A stretch of DNA of 37,688 nucleotides from a virus. Shown piece after piece: positions 1-6,860 of this stretch. The position numbers and the translations under genes are program-made. Below the pieces are notes generated by a model that was not told the origin of the DNA, made no database searches, and worked only from the letters and a program-made list of their open reading frames with translations. The first letter of the stretch is position 1, and each line of letters opens with the position of its first letter. The stretch is from IMG/VR virus record IMGVR_UViG_3300042474_000722, positions 1-37,688 of that record; one strand, written 5' to 3'.

Positions 1-28
1 GCAGGAGACAATCCCTGCGAGACGGAGC

Positions 29-52
29 GGAGCGGGATGCCATCCCCGCTCC
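29..52. other. GC-rich hairpin beyond the end of the leftmost gene
   Basis: GGAGCGGG (29-36) and CCCGCTCC (45-52) form a perfect 8-bp stem around an 8-nt loop. It lies just past the stop codon of the minus-strand gene ending at 64, so it could close that transcript. No T-run follows it on the minus strand, so it is not a classical intrinsic terminator; a processing or stability hairpin is equally likely. Confidence 0.35.
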
Positions 53-63
53 GTCCGTTTCGG

Positions 64-699
64 CTAGTCTCGGCTAGAGTGTGCACCGCCCTCGGTGCGT
101 GCTTTCGCACGATTCACCGCTACCCGCACCGCGTTGGCGGTGGTGCGGATCCCTCGTGCGCGCAGGTTCGCAGCGACCTTCGCAGCGTACCCGTAGTGAG
201 CACCGCCCACCGCTTCCAGTTCGGCGAGAATCGCAGCATCGTTCGCCACGCCTCGCGCACCGTTTGCAGCGCCTCGCGCTGCCAGTTCTGCACCGTGTGC
301 AGCGACCGTGTGAGAGTGGCGCACCGCCGCCACCGCTGCGACCAGTGCGCTGCGCTCCGCATCCGCACCGCGCACCGCGTGCGCATTGTCTGCGACCTGA
401 TCGGCCAGCACGGATCCAAGATCCGTCATCTCGCCATCCTTCCCGCTCACCGCTTGCGAAAGATAAGAGAAGCGCACCGCTGCGCCATCCCCTAGCCTCT
501 CCTCACGGTTCGCATTGTACGCAGCGCGCACCGCTGCAGCGACCGTAGCAGCGGGATCCGTTGCGAGAATCATGAGCGCATCCTGCGCCATATCCTCACG
601 ATCGGCATACCCTCTGAGGCTGCCAGTATGGAGCGCAGCGACCGCCGCTGATACCTGACGGATAATCTCCGCCGTGAGCCTATTGTGAGACATGTTCAT
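64..699 (-). CDS. Ala-rich protein, possibly a degenerate sigma-like or HTH DNA-binding protein
   Basis: A 211-residue protein, extremely rich in alanine, encoded by DNA much higher in GC than the rest of the window (recurrent GCACCGC/GCAGCG words). Near residues 30-45 the segment YADREDMAQDALMILA resembles region 2 of sigma-70 family proteins (acidic residues followed by Q-D/E-A). Residues about 92-115 recall a 'LADxxADN...ERSAL' linker, and the C-terminal helix pair around GIRTTANAVRVAVNRAKA could be a helix-turn-helix. This is pattern recognition only; the family is not established. Two ATG codons (699 and 693) lie behind a double purine ribosome site, so the start is uncertain by two residues. 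The gene stands alone, divergent from the late operon, a position typical of a regulator. The composition suggests separate ancestry or strong amino-acid bias. Confidence 0.6.
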   Translation of the reverse strand: MNMSHNRLTAEIIRQVSAAVAALHTGSLRGYADREDMAQDALMILATDPAATVAAAVRAAYNANREERLGDGAAVRFSYLSQAVSGKDGEMTDLGSVLADQVADNAHAVRGADAERSALVAAVAAVRHSHTVAAHGAELAARGAANGARGVANDAAILAELEAVGGAHYGYAAKVAANLRARGIRTTANAVRVAVNRAKARTEGGAHSSRD

Positions 700-710
700 G
701 TCTCCTTCCT

Positions 711-732
711 CCCCTGATAAGAGCAGCAGGGG
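711..732 (-). promoter_or_regulatory. Inverted repeat abutting the ribosome site of the leftmost gene
   Basis: CCCCTG (711-716) and CAGGGG (727-732) are perfect inverted copies separated by 10 bases. In the minus-strand transcript the 3' arm runs straight into the GGGGAGGAAGGAG ribosome site of the gene starting at 699, so pairing could occlude it. Alternatively it is a small operator. The geometry is seen; the role is inferred. Confidence 0.35.
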
Positions 733-975
733 ACTGCAGCAGATCGGAGACCCGACCTGATGCGATCAGTATACCTCAGATGCAAGATGCGCGTTTTCGT
801 GAATATGCATCAGGTTTCGTGCTTAATATTCATAAAAAAAGCAGAATATGCACCCCCTTCGCACCGCTCCACGACAGGCGTGCGGACACCTATTAAGTAC
901 CTAGAGGAAATATATACAGAATCTGAAATATTATATAAGTAAGAACTTATGTTGTAGACGCAAAGACACCTAATC

Positions 976-1187
976 TAACCCAGGTCGACCGTGGGGAAAC
1001 TCTGCGGAACTCTCTCTGGAACTCTGCTCCTACCCCTCCTCCTCTAAGAAAATAACCCAGGCTAACCTGGTACATGTTATAAAATATAAGTGGTACTATT
1101 ATATGAGACCAAAATATCCTCAAAAAGCGCGTATAGAGTGAAGGGTAAATTTCTTACCAGTAAGATAATCTAACCCAGTTAACCCAG
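976..1187 (+). repeat. Four TAACCCAG direct repeats (iteron- or operator-like)
   Basis: TAACCCAG occurs exactly at 976-983, 1053-1060, 1171-1178 and 1180-1187, with a related TAACCTGG at 1063-1070. Copies two and the variant form the dyad CCAGG-CTAA-CCTGG (1057-1070). The last two copies are nearly contiguous, 26 bases before the first gene of the late operon. Clusters like this are typical of operators, replication iterons or terminase recognition sites; which of these it is cannot be decided from sequence alone. Confidence 0.6.
995..1029 (+). repeat. Three-unit tandem repeat, about 12 bases, GGAACTCT core
   Basis: Units GGAAACTCTGC (995-1005), GGAACTCTCTCT (1006-1017) and GGAACTCTGCTC (1018-1029) follow head to tail. 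It lies between the first and second TAACCCAG copies and is the most pyrimidine-rich part of the intergenic region (plus strand). It is probably part of the same control or packaging element. Confidence 0.5.
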
Positions 1188-1212
1188 CTAATGAGTATAT
1201 GGGAGTATATCT

Positions 1213-1683
1213 ATGAGACATCCAGATTGGTTTTCCAGTCTACCATTTAAGGTGGTATGCGGGAAAGGCATGACAAAGGATTATCTCAAGCGATATAAGC
1301 CAGCTCTACTTATTATAGCGAGGGCGGTCACAGACCATAAAATTTTTTTGCGCCAGGTCAGCCTGCATTACCACGCTGACCAGATGTGCCGCGACGCGGG
1401 GTTCGCCGAGGACTGGGTACACAAGCTCACCCTTTGCTCCGCCGATATCGACACCGCGCTCCACGAACTAGCCCACGTCGCTACCCGCTCGGAACATTCC
1501 AAGCGGTGGGCGAAGTACCTGTTCCGACTGCATAAGCAGTATATGTCACCGATTCAGTGCCGACGCTGGGACTTACGGGTTGCCCGTGACTATCCAGTAG
1601 CCGTGCGCTACTATAAGCGGCGATACAAGCGGGACCCAAGCCCGCTTCGCAAGCGACCAAGAAAAGAGACACCAGATGTCTGA
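1213..1683 (+). CDS. Putative zinc metallopeptidase-like protein with HELAH motif
   Basis: A 156-residue protein with a clear zincin motif, HELAH at residues 84-88, followed by H95 in EHSKRW. HExxH with a nearby third histidine and tryptophan resembles SprT-like and WLM-type metallopeptidases, in which the two motif histidines and a downstream residue bind zinc and the glutamate is catalytic. The rest is basic, especially the C-terminal 35 residues (RRYKRDPSPLRKRPRK), suggesting nucleic acid or nucleoprotein contact. The start is supported by GGGAG seven bases upstream. It is the first gene of the late operon and its stop overlaps the next start (ATGTCTGA), so it is translationally coupled to the terminase genes. 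It could trim a DNA-bound or capsid protein, or be a catalytically idle relative; substrate unknown. Confidence 0.75.
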   Translation: MRHPDWFSSLPFKVVCGKGMTKDYLKRYKPALLIIARAVTDHKIFLRQVSLHYHADQMCRDAGFAEDWVHKLTLCSADIDTALHELAHVATRSEHSKRWAKYLFRLHKQYMSPIQCRRWDLRVARDYPVAVRYYKRRYKRDPSPLRKRPRKETPDV

Positions 1684-2239
1684 TGAGACGATCGTTTCCA
1701 AGACCCAAGGGCAGCTCCGTCGTGGGCGACCCTCTGGGGCAAGAAATAAGCCAAAGCTTGATACTAAGCAGCTCAACGAGCTCAAGGACAAGGTTGGCAG
1801 GTTCCTCCCGCAGGCAGACTGGAACTACCTCGCAGGCGTGCTCGAGGGTACGGATAAGCCAGTTCTTGAGAAAGACCTGGACATCTTCCTTACCCTCCAG
1901 CTTAAAGCCCTCTTGCTACAACTGGCGCAAGAGATTGAGGGTGGACAGCTGACGAAGGAGGCGACACAGCGCTCGAGCACGATCAAAGAACTTCTCGCGT
2001 TGCGATTCCAAATGGAAAAACATGAGAAGGGCGAAGATACGCCGAATGCCGTGACGTTTATACAAAATGTCTTTGAATCCAGAGGAATTGACCAAGCTCG
2101 GCTCGCAACTCTCGCAGGAGGATTTGGCGGGTCTATTGAAGGTTTCGCCAGCGCTGTACCTGGAACTGCTCACGCAGACGAAGGGGGAGCCGACGAAGCT
2201 GGAGCCATACCAGATCAACTTCCTGAACGATCGGAGTAA
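1676..2239 (+). CDS. Putative terminase small subunit
   Basis: A 187-residue protein whose N-terminus carries an AT-hook-like basic patch (RRGRPSGARNKPK, about residues 15-27). A helical middle (about 30-130) is followed by a Gly/Ala/acidic tail. Position directly before the large terminase, size and DNA-binding character fit a small terminase, which recognises the packaging site and hands DNA to the large subunit; no sequence motif proves it. It overlaps the upstream gene by eight bases. Its last 58 codons overlap the start of the large terminase in another frame, which is unusually long; codon choice in the overlap looks more like the phage norm in this frame. Confidence 0.5.
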   Translation: MSDETIVSKTQGQLRRGRPSGARNKPKLDTKQLNELKDKVGRFLPQADWNYLAGVLEGTDKPVLEKDLDIFLTLQLKALLLQLAQEIEGGQLTKEATQRSSTIKELLALRFQMEKHEKGEDTPNAVTFIQNVFESRGIDQARLATLAGGFGGSIEGFASAVPGTAHADEGGADEAGAIPDQLPERSE

Positions 2240-3488
2240 GTTCCGTCTTGTCGCCAAGTCGCGGCAGATCGGCTTTTCCTATATCATCTCAGGAGAGGGT
2301 CTGCACCGTGTTGCTACCTCAGCTGGCAAGAAGGTCAACTACGTTTCCATCAATCAGAAGGAAGCGTCAGACAAGATCAATTACGCCAAGCAATTTTACT
2401 ACTCAATCCCAGATAAGTCTGGATTCAAATCTCCCGTATACACGTCGGCAGAGTTTGAGTTCAGCCTTCACGACCACCCCAATACGTCATACATGATCAG
2501 CCAGCCCGCTTCTGCAGCGGTCCGTGGCGGCGAAAAAGATGTCTATTTCGACGAGTTCGCCTTCGTGCGAGACGCTCGAAAGCTCTACGACGCTGCTATC
2601 CCCGCGACCACTCGAGGCGATGGTCGGCTGACCGTTGTATCTACACCTCTCGGACAAAGCGGTCTCTTCTTTGAGATGGCGAACGATCGGGCTCGCTACC
2701 CAGAATACTCAGTGCACATTGTGCCCTGGTGGGAATGCTCCATTATGTCCATCGCTCCAGCCGAGAGCACGGCGCTTGCGCCAGACTTTGATACCGACCA
2801 GCGCGTGAAGCGTTGGGGCACGGATTCAATTAAGTCAATTTACAATAACATGGGTCTCGACGCGTTCCAACAGGAGTACGAGTGCTCCTTCGCGGATGAG
2901 TCGGTCAACTTTTACCCATGGGGTTTGATTGTTAACTGTGTAGACGACGAACTAAACCAAAAAGACTACGACCCTAATCTCAGTTACGTTATCGGAATTG
3001 ACATCGCCAAGAAAATCGATAAAACAGTAGTCACTGTGGCTACTGTTGACGACGAGACTGGCAACATCACAATCCATAAGACATTTGAGACACAGGATGA
3101 CTATAGCAAACAAGTTGAGTTTTTCAACAAACTTATTGCAGACATTAAACCTAACCGAGTTACCATTGACGCTACTGGCGTTGGTGGCGTTATTGCGGAG
3201 CAGCTAGTTTCTAAGCATGGCGGGATCGTTGAGGCTGTGACCTTTACGAACTCCAACAAAGAGCGCTGGGCAACCACGTTCAAAGGTGACATGCAGATGG
3301 GCAAGGTTCGCTTCCCTCGCAAGCGCGAGCTTCTCGCGGAGATCCACGCCATTGAGCGCAAGAAGACCGAGGCTGGTAACTACCAGTTCAAAGCTCGCTC
3401 TGATGGGCACGACGACTATTTCTGGTCGGCGATGCTCGCAATTTACGGTATGGGTCGCAAGGCTCCTGCCATCAACTTTGCATGGTGA
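2067..3488 (+). CDS. terL: Terminase large subunit (packaging ATPase and nuclease)
   Basis: A 473-residue protein with the full large-terminase plan. The ATPase half has a variant P-loop KSRQIGFS (64-71), Walker B DVYFDE (158-163) and a coupling motif around STPLG (192-196). The RNase H-like nuclease half has acidic residues D312 (GIDIAKK), D368 (IDATGVG) and D449/D450 (HDDYFWSAM). It pumps DNA into the prohead and cuts the concatemer. ATG 2067 has no good ribosome site; AGGAGG at 2116-2121 lies 14 bases before an in-frame TTG (2136), so a shorter form is possible. The segment LEPYQINFLND before the P-loop is conserved in the family, so at least part of the overlap with the upstream gene is genuinely coding here. 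Confidence 0.95.
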   Translation: MSLNPEELTKLGSQLSQEDLAGLLKVSPALYLELLTQTKGEPTKLEPYQINFLNDRSKFRLVAKSRQIGFSYIISGEGLHRVATSAGKKVNYVSINQKEASDKINYAKQFYYSIPDKSGFKSPVYTSAEFEFSLHDHPNTSYMISQPASAAVRGGEKDVYFDEFAFVRDARKLYDAAIPATTRGDGRLTVVSTPLGQSGLFFEMANDRARYPEYSVHIVPWWECSIMSIAPAESTALAPDFDTDQRVKRWGTDSIKSIYNNMGLDAFQQEYECSFADESVNFYPWGLIVNCVDDELNQKDYDPNLSYVIGIDIAKKIDKTVVTVATVDDETGNITIHKTFETQDDYSKQVEFFNKLIADIKPNRVTIDATGVGGVIAEQLVSKHGGIVEAVTFTNSNKERWATTFKGDMQMGKVRFPRKRELLAEIHAIERKKTEAGNYQFKARSDGHDDYFWSAMLAIYGMGRKAPAINFAW

Positions 3489-3582
3489 CGGGCTGCTCTC
3501 CGAGCATTGCAAGGGCGCAGGGTAACGGTTGAGACGCGTGGTCTCCCCCCGTCCACCAACACATATAGACAGAAGGTGCAGG

Positions 3583-3792
3583 ATGCCGAATTCGGTGAAG
3601 TGCGCGCACTGCGGTTCACTCTTCGGTATCGAAGGTGAGGACGGAGTACTGCGCATCAAGTTTAAGGATCTCTATCGAGAGATTGAAGGTCGAGTCAGCG
3701 GTCCATGTCGCAAATGCGCAATGACCGTTGTCTGGCCCAATGAGGATGTAATCCTTGTTGCAAAGAAGACCAAGGAGGAAAGCCGTGGCTAA
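3583..3792 (+). CDS. Small zinc-ribbon protein, Com-like
   Basis: 69 residues with two Cys pairs, CAHC near the N-terminus and CRKC near residue 44, spaced as in small zinc ribbons such as the Mu Com protein, which binds mRNA. ATG 3583 is chosen because AGAAGG precedes it at a suitable distance; a longer in-frame extension to 3529 lacks one. The stop overlaps the portal start by eight bases, so translation is likely coupled. A small zinc ribbon between terminase and portal recurs in phages; its role here could be RNA binding or a packaging accessory. Function not proven. Confidence 0.7.
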   Translation: MPNSVKCAHCGSLFGIEGEDGVLRIKFKDLYREIEGRVSGPCRKCAMTVVWPNEDVILVAKKTKEESRG

Positions 3793-5053
3793 CATCGAGC
3801 GAATCCCCGTAGTCCGTTCCCAGACTCCACCTCGGATCGAGGGGAATCAAAACCGCGAGACACCATTTAAGTCTCACTCAACTTACACGCGAATGTACAA
3901 GCAGCACCCTATTGTCCGTGCTGTTATTGACAAGATTTCGCGCACTGCCGTTGCGACTGGCTATCAGCTGTCCCCCGTTGATTCAAAAGACGAGCTGAAC
4001 GAGTCAAACGCCCAGAAGATAGACCTGACTTTCCGTCGGTCAAAGATTATCTCACTTCTGCGCCAGACCTACCAAGATCTTCTGATCTACGGTGATGCGT
4101 TCTGGTATATTCTCCCAGCGCGTGATGGCGTTCCGTTCCGATTCTATCGTATCGCGCCACAGCAGGTAAACCTTGTCATCGATACTGAGACCCGTGAGGT
4201 GATGAGCTACATCACCCGTGATCCAAAGAATGGACGCGAGACTCAGTACGAGCCAGATGAGTTCCTGCACTTCAAGATCGCCGACCCAGACAACGACTTC
4301 TACGGGCTAAGCCCGCTTGAGTCGCTTGGCTCAACCGTCGCGCAAGATCTTTTCGCGCAAACCTACAACGAATCATTCTTTGCTAACTCAGCCCAGACAG
4401 GCATTGTCTTCAACATGAAGAATGCCTCGAAGGAAGAGGTCGAGCGCAACCGAGAGTTCCTTAAGAAGGAATACACTTCGGCTGCGAACGCACACAAGCC
4501 GCTCCTTTTGGAGGGCGATGTGGAAGTCAGCAAGTCCGTTTCCTCACCTGCAGAGATGCAGTTTATCGAGGGTCGTCGTCAACTGACGATGGAGATCCTT
4601 GCGGTCTTCGACCTACCATACACCAAGCTCGGCGGAACCTCTGAAAGCGCAAACCGCTCACAGAGTGCTGAGAATGACAAGACCTATCGAACGGAGACAA
4701 TCTCTCCCTTGCAAGGTATTGTTGAAGAAGTCATTAATGAAAACTTAATCCTCACAACGTTTGGTATTGATGACGTGATGTTTGAACATCGTGAAGTTGA
4801 TACTCGAGACGAAGCGACCCAGATGAAGTTGTATATTGATGCACTAACTCATGGAATCTACGACTTGAACTACATTCGTAACCAGCTAGGATTGGCTGCA
4901 ATTCCGAACGGAAACGAGCCGTTTATTCAAACCTCAACTGGTATCTTGCCAGTATCTCAGCTTCTTGGTGGAGCTCCGCAGCCAAACACGCCAGCCCCAG
5001 CAGAACCTGTTGGAGATGCGACTGACGATGTAGCGGAGGACCCTGATGTCTGA
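3785..5053 (+). CDS. Portal protein, HK97 family
   Basis: 422 residues from a GTG start with AAGGAGG six bases upstream. The sequence follows the HK97/Phage_portal family throughout: an N-terminal 'HPIVRAVIDKIS' helix, the 'FYRIAPQQVNLV' strand, 'DEFLHFKI...YGLSPL' loop, 'KPLLLEGDVEVS', and the 'GRRQLTMEILAVFDLP' helix before a tunnel-loop region rich in Ser/Asn. It forms the dodecameric ring at the capsid vertex through which DNA passes. The C-terminal 30 residues are Pro/Ala-rich and disordered-looking. It overlaps both neighbours by eight bases, giving a tightly coupled terminase-portal-protease unit. Confidence 0.95.
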   Translation: MANIERIPVVRSQTPPRIEGNQNRETPFKSHSTYTRMYKQHPIVRAVIDKISRTAVATGYQLSPVDSKDELNESNAQKIDLTFRRSKIISLLRQTYQDLLIYGDAFWYILPARDGVPFRFYRIAPQQVNLVIDTETREVMSYITRDPKNGRETQYEPDEFLHFKIADPDNDFYGLSPLESLGSTVAQDLFAQTYNESFFANSAQTGIVFNMKNASKEEVERNREFLKKEYTSAANAHKPLLLEGDVEVSKSVSSPAEMQFIEGRRQLTMEILAVFDLPYTKLGGTSESANRSQSAENDKTYRTETISPLQGIVEEVINENLILTTFGIDDVMFEHREVDTRDEATQMKLYIDALTHGIYDLNYIRNQLGLAAIPNGNEPFIQTSTGILPVSQLLGGAPQPNTPAPAEPVGDATDDVAEDPDV

Positions 5054-6839
5054 GATCGAACGAGCAGAATCATACAGTCCTCCAGAGGGCGTTCGGGCAG
5101 CTGCAAAGCGTGCACTGAAGTGGATCGAAGAAGGAAAAGCTGGAAGCGGCTTTACTGACGTAGGTCGAAAACGCGCAGCAGATCTTGCTCGTGGAGCAGA
5201 GATCTCTGTTGCAACACTTGGACGAATGAAATCGTTCTTCGCTCGACACGAAGTTGACAAGAAAGCTACAGGCTTTAGTTCAGGAGAAGAGGGATACCCC
5301 TCTCCTGGTCGAGTTGCTTGGGACGCTTGGGGCGGAGACGCTGGTCAATCGTGGGCTAATAGCATCGTTAAAGACGAAAGGTCCCAAGACGATGAGAAAG
5401 AGCGTGCAATGGCAGGAGAAGTAAAAGAAGGCGATTTTGTCAGTTGGTATTCACCATCTGGTCTCGCTAGTGGTCGGGTAGAACATGTAATGCTTGACGG
5501 CATTTATGGTCTTCCAGACTCAAACTTTGCGCTCCCAGCAAGTCCAGAAAACCCAGCACTGGCAATTAGGATTTATCAGCCAGCTGGTGAGGGATGGATT
5601 GAAACTGAAATGAGCATCGGCAAGAAAATGTCTGATGTCACAAAGATCAATCCTCTTATGAGCATGCGCTCTGAGGAGCCACAAATGACAACTAACAACT
5701 GGAAAATCACTATCCCAGTCGATCGTGCCGAAGAGCAGGATGGCGGACTGTTCCTCTATGGACAGGCATCAGGTCCCGAGCGAGATTCTCATGGGACTGA
5801 GATGGACCCCACTGCGATTCAAGACTTCGCGGATCAGATTGTATCTCGCACAAACGATGGTGATCCACTACCTTACCTAGACCATCACATGAAAGATGGT
5901 GTCCTCCGCGAACTTGGAGAAGTTGTGGATGGCTCTGTTTCTAGCGACTATAGGTTGAACATCAAAGTTCGCCTACACCCAGATAACCCTGCAGCGGCGT
6001 ATCTACATAGCCGAATTAAGCAAGGTAAAAAGTATGGGATGTCGATCGCTGGAGATGGTGTCCAGTACCGCATGATTGATGACCCCTCCTCTGGAGAAAA
6101 GGTTATCCGATTCCTCAAGATTAAGTTGAAGGAAATTAGTAACACGACGCGCCCCTCGTGGGTACCGTCGTTCGGCACTGTACTCGCTCGCTCTATTGAG
6201 GGCGAGGAGATTGGAGAAAATATGGCAGAAGAGCTCGTTAAGAGCGACGCAACCGAAGTGGTTGATAACGTCGTAGCAAATGAGTCTGCGGAACCCGTTG
6301 CCGCTCAGGTGACCGAGCAGACCGAAGCCCCCGTTGTTGACGCATCAGCCGCTCCTGTTGAGGAGGCACCAGCTGTTGAAGCTGCTGCTCCCGCAGAGGA
6401 GAACGGCGAAGTCGAGCGCGCAAGAATCGCCAAGCGCGATGCGCAGAAGCTCGTCGACGCGTTTAACGCACTCAAGGGGCAACTCGAAACGCTCGGGGTA
6501 TTTGAGCCCGACGCACCGCAGGCTGCAGAGGAAGCACCAGTCGCTAAGACTGAAGATGCTCCTGCAGATGAAAACGTGGACTTTAATGGGGTTTCGGTTC
6601 GCCGCGACCTCGCTGAGGCTATTACCGCCTTTGTCACCTCTAAGGTTGACGAGAGCACGGCAGTCCTCCGCGAGACAGTCGAAAAGCAGGCTGAATACAT
6701 CAAGAAGCTCGAAGAGCTTCCTGCTGGCAAGTTGCCTGCTGCCGTTGTCCGCGAAAAGTTTGAGACTGGACTTCCAGACCTCGGCTCAATGAGCAATGAG
6801 GATAAGTTGAAGTACGCTCTCGGTAATATCTACAAGTAA
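5046..6839 (+). CDS. Prohead protease fused to N-terminal accessory domains and a C-terminal scaffold
   Basis: 597 residues with four parts. Residues about 10-108 form a domain with 'PPEGVRAAAKRALKWIEEGK' and 'GYPSPGRVAWDAWGGDAG', which I know from actinophage and other phage protease-type proteins. Residues 125-202 resemble a small Tudor-like barrel (DUF2945 type: 'GDFVSWYSPSG', 'WIETEMSIGKKM'). Residues 218-378 are the head maturation protease, with H280/H281 (LDHHMKDG) and S333 (YGMSIAG) as likely catalytic residues and a KLKEIS strand. Residues about 393-597 are Ala/Glu-rich with coiled-coil character, as in a scaffold or delta domain. Good ribosome sites precede in-frame ATGs at 5685 (M214) and 6222 (M393), so shorter products are likely. 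Confidence 0.85.
   Translation: MSEIERAESYSPPEGVRAAAKRALKWIEEGKAGSGFTDVGRKRAADLARGAEISVATLGRMKSFFARHEVDKKATGFSSGEEGYPSPGRVAWDAWGGDAGQSWANSIVKDERSQDDEKERAMAGEVKEGDFVSWYSPSGLASGRVEHVMLDGIYGLPDSNFALPASPENPALAIRIYQPAGEGWIETEMSIGKKMSDVTKINPLMSMRSEEPQMTTNNWKITIPVDRAEEQDGGLFLYGQASGPERDSHGTEMDPTAIQDFADQIVSRTNDGDPLPYLDHHMKDGVLRELGEVVDGSVSSDYRLNIKVRLHPDNPAAAYLHSRIKQGKKYGMSIAGDGVQYRMIDDPSSGEKVIRFLKIKLKEISNTTRPSWVPSFGTVLARSIEGEEIGENMAEELVKSDATEVVDNVVANESAEPVAAQVTEQTEAPVVDASAAPVEEAPAVEAAAPAEENGEVERARIAKRDAQKLVDAFNALKGQLETLGVFEPDAPQAAEEAPVAKTEDAPADENVDFNGVSVRRDLAEAITAFVTSKVDESTAVLRETVEKQAEYIKKLEELPAGKLPAAVVREKFETGLPDLGSMSNEDKLKYALGNIYK
5673..5687 (+). promoter_or_regulatory. Internal translation start for the protease-scaffold form
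   Basis: GAGGAG (5673-5678) lies six bases before in-frame ATG 5685 (residue M214). Translation here would omit the PPEGVR and Tudor-like domains and begin exactly at the protease domain (MTTNNWKITIPVD). The domain boundary and the ribosome site coincide, which argues against chance. Confidence 0.55.
6213..6224 (+). promoter_or_regulatory. Internal translation start for a scaffold-only form
   Basis: GGAG (6213-6216) stands five bases before in-frame ATG 6222 (residue M393), at the boundary between the protease and the Ala/Glu-rich scaffold-like part. Translation here would give about 205 residues of scaffold alone, as lambda makes Nu3 from within gene C. Confidence 0.5.
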
Positions 6840-6860
6840 TAATAATTAAGGAGACTTTCA

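Larger units (their letters stand above)
700..1212. other. Divergent intergenic control region (no gene seen)
   Basis: About 510 bases separate the minus-strand gene from the plus-strand late operon. No credible coding frame with a ribosome site is present. The region is AT-rich and carries several repeats: GAATATGCA twice in direct orientation (801-809 and 844-852) with an inverted ATATTC between them (826-831); a dyad ATAAGT-AAGA-ACTTAT (935-950); a dyad TCTTAC-CA-GTAAGA (1152-1165); four exact TAACCCAG copies; and a 12-base tandem repeat. I cannot pick a convincing -35/-10 pair. Divergent promoters with operators are the most likely content; a packaging or replication site is also possible. 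Confidence 0.6.

Noticed and set aside
37-548. Two long plus-strand open frames across the leftmost gene
   Set aside because: Arg/His/Ala-rich shadow translations of a GC-rich minus-strand gene, without ribosome sites.
760-942. A 60-codon plus-strand frame in the divergent region
   Set aside because: No ribosome site, no recognisable composition, and it covers the repeated dyads; most likely non-coding.
3531-3545. GAGAC-GCGTG-GTCTC dyad between terminase and the zinc-ribbon gene
   Set aside because: Only five base pairs and no T-run; too weak to call a terminator or operator.
6305-6796. A 163-codon minus-strand frame antisense to the scaffold region
   Set aside because: Ser/Ala-rich shadow of the Ala/Glu-rich coding strand, with no ribosome site or context.
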